Source of the DNA: Planococcus halotolerans
Lineage (GTDB): Bacteria > Bacillota > Bacilli > Bacillales_A > Planococcaceae
Assembly (NCBI RefSeq): GCF_003289955.1
Contig: NZ_QLZR01000003.1
Location: 248,001 to 312,000, forward strand
Direction of reading: 5' to 3'
Length of the DNA stretch: 64,000 nucleotides
Shown one piece after another: positions 9,051 to 16,281 of the stretch. The notes beneath the pieces are model-generated. The model did not search any database. It was not told where the DNA came from and worked only from the letters and a program-made list of their open reading frames with translations. The position numbers were made by a program, and so were the translations under genes. Numbering within the stretch: position 1 is the first letter of the stretch; the number at the start of each line of letters is the position of its first letter.

Positions 9051-10358
9051 GTGGAAGAAACAAAAAAAGTGCCGGAAGAGCTGCCGGAGAAGAACAGAAA
9101 AAACAAATTCACGATTTTTAATATACCGATTCTATGGTTTGGTGTTTTTGCTGTTATTGCAATATACGCGATGTATACCGAAAATTTGCCAGCAGGCATG
9201 ATTGGAGCTTTACTGATAACCATGGTGCTCGGTGAATTGTTTGGCTGGTTCGGCAACAATACGCCGATTGTGCGCACATTCCTGGGCGGCGGTGCCATCG
9301 TTGCTATTTTCGGATCCGCATTCATGGTCTATAGTGGACTTATGCCTGAAAGCACGTCCACCGCCATTTCAGAATTCATGAGAGACGGCGATTTTCTTAA
9401 TTTTTATATTGCTGCATTGATTACCGGCAGTATCCTGGGTATGGAATCAAAGATTCTGGTGAAAGCGGGAGTCCGCTATGCGTTGCCATTGCTGGCTGCA
9501 GTTCTTGGTGCAGTGGGTCTCGCTGCATTGATCGGTTTGTTGCTGGGCTTTAGTGTGCAGGAAGCTGTACTCGTCATTGCCATGCCTATCATGGGCGGCG
9601 GCATGGGTGCAGGCGCTGTGCCGATGTCCCAGGTCTATTCCGAAATGCTGGGCAATGAACCGGGCTATTATCTATCGATTCTGGTTCCCGCTTTAGCACT
9701 GGGTAATGTATTCGCGATTATTCTTGCCAGTGTTTTAAACTTAATCGGCAATAAATATCCGAGTCTGACTGGGAATGGACAATTGATCCGTGGTTTCCAT
9801 TACGAAAAGAAAGAAACGCCGCGCTACGATTTGGCCAAAATGGGAATCGGCGTATTGGCTGCTGTTTCGTTCTATATTTTAGGGAATCTGCTGGGTGACT
9901 TTATTCCCTTGCATCCTTATGCGATTATGATTGTTTTGGTCGCAGCCTTGAAAGTGGCCAATGTTATGCCGGAAGTTATTGTGGAAGGCGCCAGTCAGTG
10001 GTATGAATTTGTAGCACGAAACTGGACCAATGCGCTTCTGGTTGGAATCGGGGTTGCTTATACCGATTTGGAAGCGGTTATTAATGCCTTGAGTATCCAA
10101 TATGTACTTATTGTTCTGGCGGTAGTAATTGGAGCAGTAATTGGAGCCGGAGTAGTCGGGAAATTCATGGGCTTCTATCCGATCGAAGCTGCCATCACAG
10201 CGGGACTCTGCATGGCGAACATGGGAGGAACTGGCGATGTGGCTGTATTGTCCGCTGCCAGAAGAATGGAATTGATGCCGTTTGCGCAAATTTCTTCACG
10301 TCTCGGCGGTGCATTGATCTTATTGCTGGCCAGTATTTTTATACCATTTTTCATTTGA
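9051..10358 (+). CDS. maeN: 2-hydroxycarboxylate transporter family symporter (malate/citrate), MaeN-like
   Basis: An integral membrane symporter of the 2HCT family (CitS, CimH, MaeN), which imports malate or citrate with Na+ or H+. The protein has about 11 hydrophobic segments and both family signature loops: GGGMGAGAVPMS mid-protein and ANMGGTGDVAVLSA near the end, the two re-entrant loops that form the transport site. The start was set at GTG 9051, 6 bases after GGGGTG, rather than the GTG at 9042. The position just after a MalKR-like pair, plus a cre-like site, fits malate uptake induced by substrate and repressed by better sugars. Confidence 0.9.
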   Translation: MEETKKVPEELPEKNRKNKFTIFNIPILWFGVFAVIAIYAMYTENLPAGMIGALLITMVLGELFGWFGNNTPIVRTFLGGGAIVAIFGSAFMVYSGLMPESTSTAISEFMRDGDFLNFYIAALITGSILGMESKILVKAGVRYALPLLAAVLGAVGLAALIGLLLGFSVQEAVLVIAMPIMGGGMGAGAVPMSQVYSEMLGNEPGYYLSILVPALALGNVFAIILASVLNLIGNKYPSLTGNGQLIRGFHYEKKETPRYDLAKMGIGVLAAVSFYILGNLLGDFIPLHPYAIMIVLVAALKVANVMPEVIVEGASQWYEFVARNWTNALLVGIGVAYTDLEAVINALSIQYVLIVLAVVIGAVIGAGVVGKFMGFYPIEAAITAGLCMANMGGTGDVAVLSAARRMELMPFAQISSRLGGALILLLASIFIPFFI

Positions 10359-10421
10359 TGAGATTAAAATGGGAGGGAAGGGAGAAATCCTTTCCCTCTT
10401 TCTGATGGGATGTGAAATGCT

Positions 10422-11327
10422 ATGATTTTTACTGAAATCATCAATGTAATACTGCCCGTATTCATCTTGCTGGGAATCGGCTTTTTTGTCGGCAAATATA
10501 TGGATATTAATTCGAAGTCGGTTTCTGATTTATGTATCTACGTATTCAGTCCGGCGCTGTTTTTCCATTCCGTAACGACTTCCTCGTTGGATCTTGGCGA
10601 TTTAGGGAAAATCGTGCTGTTTGCCTTGTCATTATTTTTACTGTTTGCCGTGCTTGTTAAATTACTGGGGCTTCTTTTTGGATGGACTTTGTCCTATCAA
10701 AATACGATGATGCTTGCCAGTGCTTTTCCGAATACCGGAAATTACGGATTGCCGATCGTCTTTTTCGCATTCGGAGATGAAGGAATGGCCATTGCGATTA
10801 TTTATGTCGTCATGCAATCATTGCTGATGAATTCTGCTGGCATTTTTTATGCATCGAACCATGAAAAAACGCCGAGGAAGGATATATTCATAACAATTGT
10901 CCGGATGCCTGGATTTATTGCCATAACCATAGGGCTGATTATAAAAATTGCTGGTATAGCGGTTCCTGAAGCAATTGGCAACGCCACAAGTTTATTGGGG
11001 CAGGCGGCGGTGCCGGTTTTGCTGACGCTTCTCGGTATTACACTTGCTTCGATTCAGATTAAAAATGTCCTGAAATTTATTGGCACAGCAGCCATACTCA
11101 AATTGATCGCTTTTCCGGCAATCGGCTTGTTGCTGTTGACATTGCTTTATCCGGCAGGCTCGCTCGAATCGAAAGTGCTGCTGATTGCTGTTGCGACGCC
11201 GGCCGCTGCAACAACGACATTGTTGGCGATAAAATTCGATATGAATCCGGATATGGTTTCGAGTGCCATGTTCGTCAGCACGTTAGCGAGTATCATTACC
11301 ATTCCGATATTGCTGCTGGTACTTTAA
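10422..11327 (+). CDS. AEC family transporter (putative malate permease)
   Basis: A 301-residue membrane protein of the auxin efflux carrier (AEC) family with ten predicted membrane segments in two five-helix halves. ASAFPNTGNYGLPI in the first half is the conserved crossover motif with its unwound helix. Bacterial members include malate/malonate permeases (MleP, MdcF). It lies 63 bases downstream of the MaeN-like gene in the same direction with no terminator between them, so the two probably form one transcript, suggesting a shared substrate class, possibly with opposite transport direction. Substrate is inferred only from context. Confidence 0.85.
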   Translation: MIFTEIINVILPVFILLGIGFFVGKYMDINSKSVSDLCIYVFSPALFFHSVTTSSLDLGDLGKIVLFALSLFLLFAVLVKLLGLLFGWTLSYQNTMMLASAFPNTGNYGLPIVFFAFGDEGMAIAIIYVVMQSLLMNSAGIFYASNHEKTPRKDIFITIVRMPGFIAITIGLIIKIAGIAVPEAIGNATSLLGQAAVPVLLTLLGITLASIQIKNVLKFIGTAAILKLIAFPAIGLLLLTLLYPAGSLESKVLLIAVATPAAATTTLLAIKFDMNPDMVSSAMFVSTLASIITIPILLLVL

Positions 11328-11341
11328 AATAAATATATTAG

Positions 11342-11383
11342 GCAAAAAAACTCTCCGGGACAATTTCATCCGGAGAGTTTTGC
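11342..11383. terminator. Bidirectional terminator
   Basis: AACTCTCCGG/CCGGAGAGTT stem flanked by A and T runs, located between the convergent AEC and rhodanese genes. Confidence 0.85.
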
Positions 11384-11399
11384 ATTCATGTTTTAATCT

Positions 11400-12272
11400 T
11401 CAAACTTCACTCTTCACAATCGGGCATGAAGGGTCACTTGCCCATTCATTCATCGAGCCGTCATAAACCGCGACGTTTTGCTGTCCGAGATTGTTCAGCA
11501 GTAACGCGTTCCAGGTAGCGGCAATTCCGCCGCCGCAATAGGTGATGACTTTTTTATCAGGATCGAGTGCACCTGTTCCTTCAAAGGAGGCGCGCACTTG
11601 GTCTTCATTGTAAAGCGCTTTTGTTTCTTCATCCGCATGGGCGCCGAAAAAGACGTTCGTGCTGCTCGGGATGTGTGCAGCCTGGAATTCTTCCGGCGAC
11701 AGGCTGTTCAACAGGACGGTATGTTCATCGTCCATCGCTTTTCGGACATCTTCTTTTGTCGCCAGCATTTCTGTTCGGCGCTTGCCGGAGAAGCTTGCTG
11801 CCGGATAAGACGGTTGCTCCGTGGATAATTCACGGCCTTCCGCCTGCCACTTCTGGAGGCCGCCTTCTAAAATGGCAACATTATCATATCCTTCGTAGCG
11901 CATCTGCCACGCGAGGCGGGAGGCCCAGTAGGAAGCCGCAACCGATTCCCCGACTAATGCGTTCTGGTCGTAAATGACCGTATAGGTGTCATCGCCGATT
12001 CCAAGCTCTGTCAATTTTTTCACGAAAGCTTCACGGGATGGTACAGTAAACGGCAAATCGGAATCTTTATCCGATAGTTCGCCCACCAAATCGGCATAAA
12101 TTGCTCCTGGAATATGGCCTTGTTCATAAGAAGTTTTACCGGACTCCACGTTCGGGGGTCCGCCGCCTTCAGGGAATTTCATGAATACTGTAGCATCAAC
12201 GATTCGCAGCTTAGGATCTTCCAAGCGCTCCCCGAGCCAGTCAGTTGAAACGATCAATGGAATATCATTCAT
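11400..12272 (-). CDS. Thiosulfate/3-mercaptopyruvate sulfurtransferase (tandem rhodanese)
   Basis: Two rhodanese domains in 290 residues. The N-terminal one (about 5-130) is inactive-type; the C-terminal one carries the catalytic loop YCGGGIAAT with the sulfur-accepting cysteine followed by glycines. Such enzymes move sulfane sulfur from thiosulfate or mercaptopyruvate to cyanide or thiol acceptors in the cytoplasm. CGGGI is closer to the thiosulfate-type loop than to the CG(S/T)G loop of mercaptopyruvate enzymes. GGAGG precedes the ATG on the reverse strand. It is a single gene, divergent from the sigma-B-preceded fusion gene. Confidence 0.9.
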   Translation of the reverse strand: MNDIPLIVSTDWLGERLEDPKLRIVDATVFMKFPEGGGPPNVESGKTSYEQGHIPGAIYADLVGELSDKDSDLPFTVPSREAFVKKLTELGIGDDTYTVIYDQNALVGESVAASYWASRLAWQMRYEGYDNVAILEGGLQKWQAEGRELSTEQPSYPAASFSGKRRTEMLATKEDVRKAMDDEHTVLLNSLSPEEFQAAHIPSSTNVFFGAHADEETKALYNEDQVRASFEGTGALDPDKKVITYCGGGIAATWNALLLNNLGQQNVAVYDGSMNEWASDPSCPIVKSEV

Positions 12273-12352
12273 CTGAACATCCTCCTTTATTGCATTTACT
12301 TCACTTTAAGGTTGTTGGTAAAAGGCGTCAAAAATTCTGCCTTTTCATGAAT

Positions 12353-12379
12353 GTTTACCCTGTCGACAAGACAGGGAAA
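12353..12379 (+). promoter_or_regulatory. Sigma-B-like promoter of the UPF0180-YtxH-MBL gene
   Basis: GTTTAC, a 15-bp spacer and GGGAAA match the general-stress sigma-B consensus GTTTAA-N12-15-GGGWAW. A perfect CCCTGTC-gacaa-GACAGGG inverted repeat (12358-12376) fills the spacer. The distance to the start codon is about 40 bases. Confidence 0.65.
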
Positions 12380-12420
12380 ACAAAAATTATAGCCAAATCA
12401 CTGAAGGAGGAATGCTGCAG

Positions 12421-13788
12421 ATGGTAAAAGTCGCAGTAGAATACCCATTTACAGATATTCGGCAGGCACTGCAGAAAAAAGGATATCAGACAGATATGGT
12501 AGAGATGGAAGCAGACGCATCCATTTATGATGTGATTGTTGTACGCAATCTTAATGCGCTGAGCGCCTCTTTTATAAAGGGCTCGCTTGTGGAAACCGGT
12601 GGGCGCAGTGTTAAGGAAGTCGTCATGGAAGTGGAAGAACGCCTCCAGCGTGCAGGGAAAATTGCAGGCAGAGCGAACGCTGAAAGGAGCGGAACCGGCG
12701 CGGGTTTTAAATCTGGCATGTTGGCTGGTGCCGCAGCTGGCGCGCTGGCAGCACTTATGATGGCTCCGAAAAGCGGTGAGGAGCTGCAGCGCCTTCTAAA
12801 GGAAAAAATCTCGACTGGCGATTCTGAGGGCGAAGATTCGCTAAATCGCATTAAAGAAAAGGCGGCACAAGTAAAAGATAAAGCAATGGAAATGAAAGGC
12901 AAAAAGTCCATGGGCCAGGAAAAAGGAAATCAATCCATTTTTGAAACGGTTCCTGACGGTTTCCGCGTCGTGACCGTGGGCTCCGGCAATCCATTAACTG
13001 AAATCGGCAGGAACTCGCCGAGTACACTTGTTCAATTCAAGGATAAGTATTTCCTGGTTGACTGCGGTGCCGATACGACGAGCACATTATTTGAACTTGG
13101 TCTCCCCGCCAATAAAATCAATAATATGCTTTTCACACATCAGCATGTCGACCATAACGGTGATTTCTGGACGTTCTTCATTGATGGCTGGCAGGGGTCT
13201 GGTGGAAGACGCCTCCTGAATCTGGCAGGTCCACAGGTTCAGGAACTCTATGATGCAACTGTAAATTTCTTCAAGAAAGATTTGGAGTACCGGGCCGGTC
13301 TGGGGACATCGAAAGACGGAGCGCTGACAAATGTGCATATCACTGATTTCACTGAAGAAAAGCACAGCCTGGAACTTGATGGTGTAAAAATCACGGCAAT
13401 TCCTGTGCCACATAGTGCACCGACGTATGCGTTCCGTTTTGATGCAGAGGGGCAAAGTGCAGTGGTTTCTGGAGATTTGACCTACACTGCGGATCTGGGT
13501 CCATTTGCAAAGGATACAGATATCCTTGTCCTGGATGGAATGATGACCAGTGATTTTTCAGGGCTTCCTGAAGAGAAAGCGGAAAACCTTGAAAAAGGAT
13601 TGGAAAACTCTCATGCAGTGACCGAAGACCTCGCCCGGATGGCAGCTGAATCTGCAGCGGGGAAGGTAGTACTGACGCATCTCGGTTTGGGTAAAATAGA
13701 TGTAAAGCGTGTCACTAAGGAATTTTCATCGGCCGGCTTTAAAGGTGATATCATCATCGCAGAAGATGGCCTGGCGATTTATCCGTAA
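12421..13788 (+). CDS. Three-domain fusion: UPF0180 (YkuS-like) + YtxH + metallo-beta-lactamase hydrolase
   Basis: One uninterrupted frame of 455 residues contains three modules. Residues 1-75 resemble the small UPF0180/YkuS protein. Residues 95-125 are a YtxH-type glycine/alanine-rich hydrophobic segment ending in APKSGEEL, followed by a charged Lys/Glu linker. Residues 177-455 form an RNase Z-like metallo-beta-lactamase domain with HQHVDH at 240-245 binding two metals, plus later His and Asp ligands (PHSAP, SGDLTY, LTHLGLG). YtxH proteins are sigma-B general stress proteins in B. subtilis, and a sigma-B-like promoter precedes this gene. Start ATG 12421 lies 10 bases after AAGGAGG; the ATG at 12412 is too close. 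Substrate unknown. Confidence 0.85.
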   Translation: MVKVAVEYPFTDIRQALQKKGYQTDMVEMEADASIYDVIVVRNLNALSASFIKGSLVETGGRSVKEVVMEVEERLQRAGKIAGRANAERSGTGAGFKSGMLAGAAAGALAALMMAPKSGEELQRLLKEKISTGDSEGEDSLNRIKEKAAQVKDKAMEMKGKKSMGQEKGNQSIFETVPDGFRVVTVGSGNPLTEIGRNSPSTLVQFKDKYFLVDCGADTTSTLFELGLPANKINNMLFTHQHVDHNGDFWTFFIDGWQGSGGRRLLNLAGPQVQELYDATVNFFKKDLEYRAGLGTSKDGALTNVHITDFTEEKHSLELDGVKITAIPVPHSAPTYAFRFDAEGQSAVVSGDLTYTADLGPFAKDTDILVLDGMMTSDFSGLPEEKAENLEKGLENSHAVTEDLARMAAESAAGKVVLTHLGLGKIDVKRVTKEFSSAGFKGDIIIAEDGLAIYP

Positions 13789-13862
13789 CAGACTTTCACA
13801 AGGTAAGAGAAAGTCATATCATGAAGTTGATTAAACTGTTTTACTTCATAGAAAAAGTATAG

Positions 13863-13909
13863 AAAAGACGTTTCGGGCCAGCAGCTGACCTTCCGAAACG
13901 TCTTTTTTA
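13863..13909. terminator. Bidirectional terminator
   Basis: AAAAGACGTTTCGG pairs with CCGAAACGTCTTTT, with T runs on both strands. It lies between the fusion gene and the convergent selenoprotein gene. Confidence 0.85.
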
Positions 13910-13913
13910 AATT

Positions 13914-14703
13914 TTATTGTAATTTGTCCTGATAAACAACCCGTGTCTCCGATGGAAGGCCCGATGGAAGGGCCAAAAGCTCAAGCAATTGGTCCACAAC
14001 TTTCTTCCGTGTATCGAAGTCGAAGGGTTCGCCGCAAGGCCGGCCCATCTTGAACGGAACATGCATTGTGCGGGGAGCTGCGACTTTATCGGTGACTTCC
14101 GGGAACAGCGTGATCATGGCGGTTGGTATATTTGAAGCTTCTAAAGCCCGGGCATACAGCCCGAGTACATTGTGGCAGGATCCTCAGCCAGGCACAAGCA
14201 ACGCAGCGTCGATTCCTTCGTTAAGGAACAGCTCGACAACTTTTGGAATCGATTCCTTTTCGGCTAATGCCGTATCCAGGATGCCGCCGTTCAATCCGAT
14301 ATTAATGGATGAAGGGGATCCGATTTTTCCGTCAGCAGCAGCTTGTTTCAGCTGCGGCAATGGAAAGACGATTGTCGGATCCGATTTTGCAAACTTCGTA
14401 TCGATGTATATATGCGTCACTGTCAGTTCCTGTTCCGAAATATCCGATGGGATGATTCTGAAAGTATGGTCGCCGGCCGGGTTATCGACATCAAAAGGTT
14501 CGTCGGTTTCGAGGTGGACACCTGCAGTTGATACTAGTGCTACTTTACATAGGTTCAAAGGCTTTGATAAAAAAGCTTCGGGCAGACTCGTATGTTCCCT
14601 CATATGGCTCATGGTGAATTTCTTGTAAGCTCCCGTGAAGTTCCCTGAAAAAGTCCGCGACATTTTCGACTTGATCTTTGTCTTCATTTTCATAGATCCG
14701 CAT
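13914..14703 (-). CDS. Probable UGSC-type selenoprotein (glycine/sarcosine/betaine/D-proline reductase B-like) with in-frame TGA
   Basis: Reverse-strand gene interrupted by TGA at 14184-14186. Before it, the frame encodes the GrdB-like pattern LCKVALVSTAGVHL...DEPFDVDNPAGDHTFRIIPSDI...LLVPG; after it the same frame continues for 89 codons as GSCHNVLGLYARALEA...MGRPCGEPFD to a TAA. Reading TGA as selenocysteine gives U-G-S-C, the redox motif of the UGSC family (CGSC in cysteine forms). A hairpin 19 bases downstream fits a bacterial SECIS. The N-terminus is uncertain: ATG 14693 is 11 bases from GGAGG but its first ~40 residues look unlike coding sequence. The frame from ATG 14703 looks like protein and joins the conserved frame if one T of a six-T run (14569-14574) is skipped. 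So either a frameshift or sequence error lies there. Redox substrate unknown. Confidence 0.75.
14147..14165 (-). promoter_or_regulatory. Candidate bacterial SECIS hairpin
   Basis: In the mRNA, CUCGGGC (14165-14159) pairs with GCCCGGG (14153-14147) through 7 base pairs, closing a 5-base loop UGUAU. The loop begins 25 bases after the UGA and has a G in its first two positions; both agree with the reported bacterial SECIS model (loop 16-37 bases downstream, G near the loop start). Confidence 0.55.
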
Positions 14704-14969
14704 TCCTCCGTTTCGGCTTGATTAATGTTAATAATTCGCTGTCTGATTGCGAACTCCTTTATTGTAATAGCGGTTAGTTGACAGGCGGCACAAATCTGAA
14801 GATAAAGTAAAGAACGTATGACTTCTCACCTAAAACGGTATATTCCATAAGACTATTGATGCTTTTATGTGAAATATAGTAAAAAATTAATGTTTTATAT
14901 TGAATATTATACCAATTCAGAATATTATATAGTTAGCTTCAAAATACAGGAATAAGAAAGGAGAAAAAA

Positions 14970-15392
14970 ATGAAAAAGGGTCTTGCAGGAATTTTAACTG
15001 GTTCAATCTTATTTATCGGAACAACGTTCAGTGTGGCTGCTGATGAACACATTGACAAAGATTGTGGGGATTTTGCTGATCATAACGAGGTTATGGCTTT
15101 TTGGTATGAAAATGGATACAGTGCAGAAAATGACCCACATGATCTTGACCGTGATAACGACGGTCTGGCTTGTGAAGTCAGCCAGTCTGAATACGACAAT
15201 TATGTAGCCAGCCAGGAAGAGGATGATTCTGCTGAAGAAGAACAAGATGAAAATGCTGCAGAAAATGAAAGTGAAGAAGGAGCGGCTTTACCTGATACCG
15301 CATCAAACGGACCTCTTATGATGCTGTTCGGTGCTGGAGTTGCGGGTGCCGGGTCATTGCTTTTATTCCGTCGTAAAAGTAAAACAGCCTAA
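14970..15392 (+). CDS. Secreted Excalibur calcium-binding-domain protein with LPDTA sortase signal
   Basis: A 140-residue cell-wall protein. Residues 1-24 are a signal peptide ending near VAADE. Residues 29-75 are an Excalibur domain with Cys32, Cys68 and a calcium-type loop DLDRDNDGLAC (58-68). A Glu/Asp-rich spacer (83-104) follows, then the sortase signal LPDTA (107-111), a hydrophobic stretch and the basic tail RRKSK. LPDTA is a class D-type recognition motif, and a class D sortase gene lies immediately downstream, so that enzyme is the likely partner. A strong AAAGGAG RBS precedes the ATG. The role at the surface is unknown. Confidence 0.9.
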   Translation: MKKGLAGILTGSILFIGTTFSVAADEHIDKDCGDFADHNEVMAFWYENGYSAENDPHDLDRDNDGLACEVSQSEYDNYVASQEEDDSAEEEQDENAAENESEEGAALPDTASNGPLMMLFGAGVAGAGSLLLFRRKSKTA

Positions 15393-15400
15393 TGCAAACA

Positions 15401-15426
15401 AACGGCAGGAAATATCCTGCCGTTTT
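15401..15426 (+). terminator. Terminator/attenuator between substrate and sortase genes
   Basis: AACGGCAGGA pairs with TCCTGCCGTT, then TTTAC. It lies between the LPDTA gene and the sortase, so it probably sets a higher level for the substrate than for the enzyme. Confidence 0.7.
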
Positions 15427-15444
15427 ACTTCGAGGTGATGGTTG

Positions 15445-16089
15445 ATGAGGCGCTTATTGGGGCTAATCCTGCTGATGGCCGGATTGGCAATAGCGGTAAC
15501 AAACTTTCTGGAGTGGAACGCCGGGCAAACGGCTGCCCAGGACTTCACTGTAGAAGAAGTACAGACTTTTGAAAAAATCGAAAAGACGATGGAAAAAGAT
15601 ATGTTGTTTACGCCGCCTCCATTAAAGGAAGATCCTGCTCCTCTCCTCACTTCAGATGCATCACATAAGACAGGAGAGGAAATGGCAGCTCTTTTAATTC
15701 CTAAAATCGAAAAAAAGTATTCGGTTTACTGGGGTACTGATCCAGCCACTTTGAATCAGGGAGTCGGAATGTTTGTCAGCGATCTGACTACTCTTCCCGG
15801 CGGCAACGGCCATACTGTTTTAAGCGGCCACCGTGATACCGTGTTTACCGGGCTGGGTGAATTGGAAGTATCGGATTTATTGTATGTCGAATACGAGACT
15901 GAAGTATTTGTTTATGAGATTACAGATATCTGGATAACACATGAAGATGATAAATCGGTCATCGTGGAAAAAGATGAATCGACTTTGACGCTGACGACTT
16001 GTTATCCTTTTGACTTTATCGGATACGCGCCTGACCGTTATATCGTTCAGGCAAAATTCATTTCCAGCCAAAGCAGCGAAATGAAGTGA
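15445..16089 (+). CDS. srtD: Class D sortase
   Basis: A 214-residue membrane-anchored transpeptidase. An N-terminal hydrophobic segment (about 3-20) is the signal anchor. The extracellular sortase barrel carries all three catalytic residues: His129 in SGHRD, Cys186 in LTTCYPF and Arg198 in APDRYIV. It should cleave LPDTA between Thr and Ala and attach the protein to peptidoglycan; the neighbouring Excalibur protein is the obvious substrate. ATG 15445 was chosen because GAGGTG lies 7 bases upstream. Confidence 0.93.
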   Translation: MRRLLGLILLMAGLAIAVTNFLEWNAGQTAAQDFTVEEVQTFEKIEKTMEKDMLFTPPPLKEDPAPLLTSDASHKTGEEMAALLIPKIEKKYSVYWGTDPATLNQGVGMFVSDLTTLPGGNGHTVLSGHRDTVFTGLGELEVSDLLYVEYETEVFVYEITDIWITHEDDKSVIVEKDESTLTLTTCYPFDFIGYAPDRYIVQAKFISSQSSEMK

Positions 16090-16124
16090 GTAGAACCAAT
16101 CAGAAGTCAGCAGAACAATACCTG

Positions 16125-16164
16125 AACACACCTGTATTTTAATCAATCGGGTGTGTTTTTATTT
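16125..16164 (+). terminator. Sortase operon terminator
   Basis: AACACACCTG pairs with CGGGTGTGTT, followed by T-rich sequence. Confidence 0.8.
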
Positions 16165-16281
16165 TGTCCTTCTGAAAAACGGGTATACAAAAATTAATTC
16201 AATACCCCAGGAAGCATGGGTCTGACTCCAACCTTATTCCTTATGCCGGTGTAACCGCATTCAGAATAAAGAAGGTGACTT

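Noticed and set aside
14184-14693. Reading the 169-aa and 67-aa frames as two independent genes
   Set aside because: The second has no ribosome site, and the frame is continuous through a TGA at a Sec/Cys motif position.
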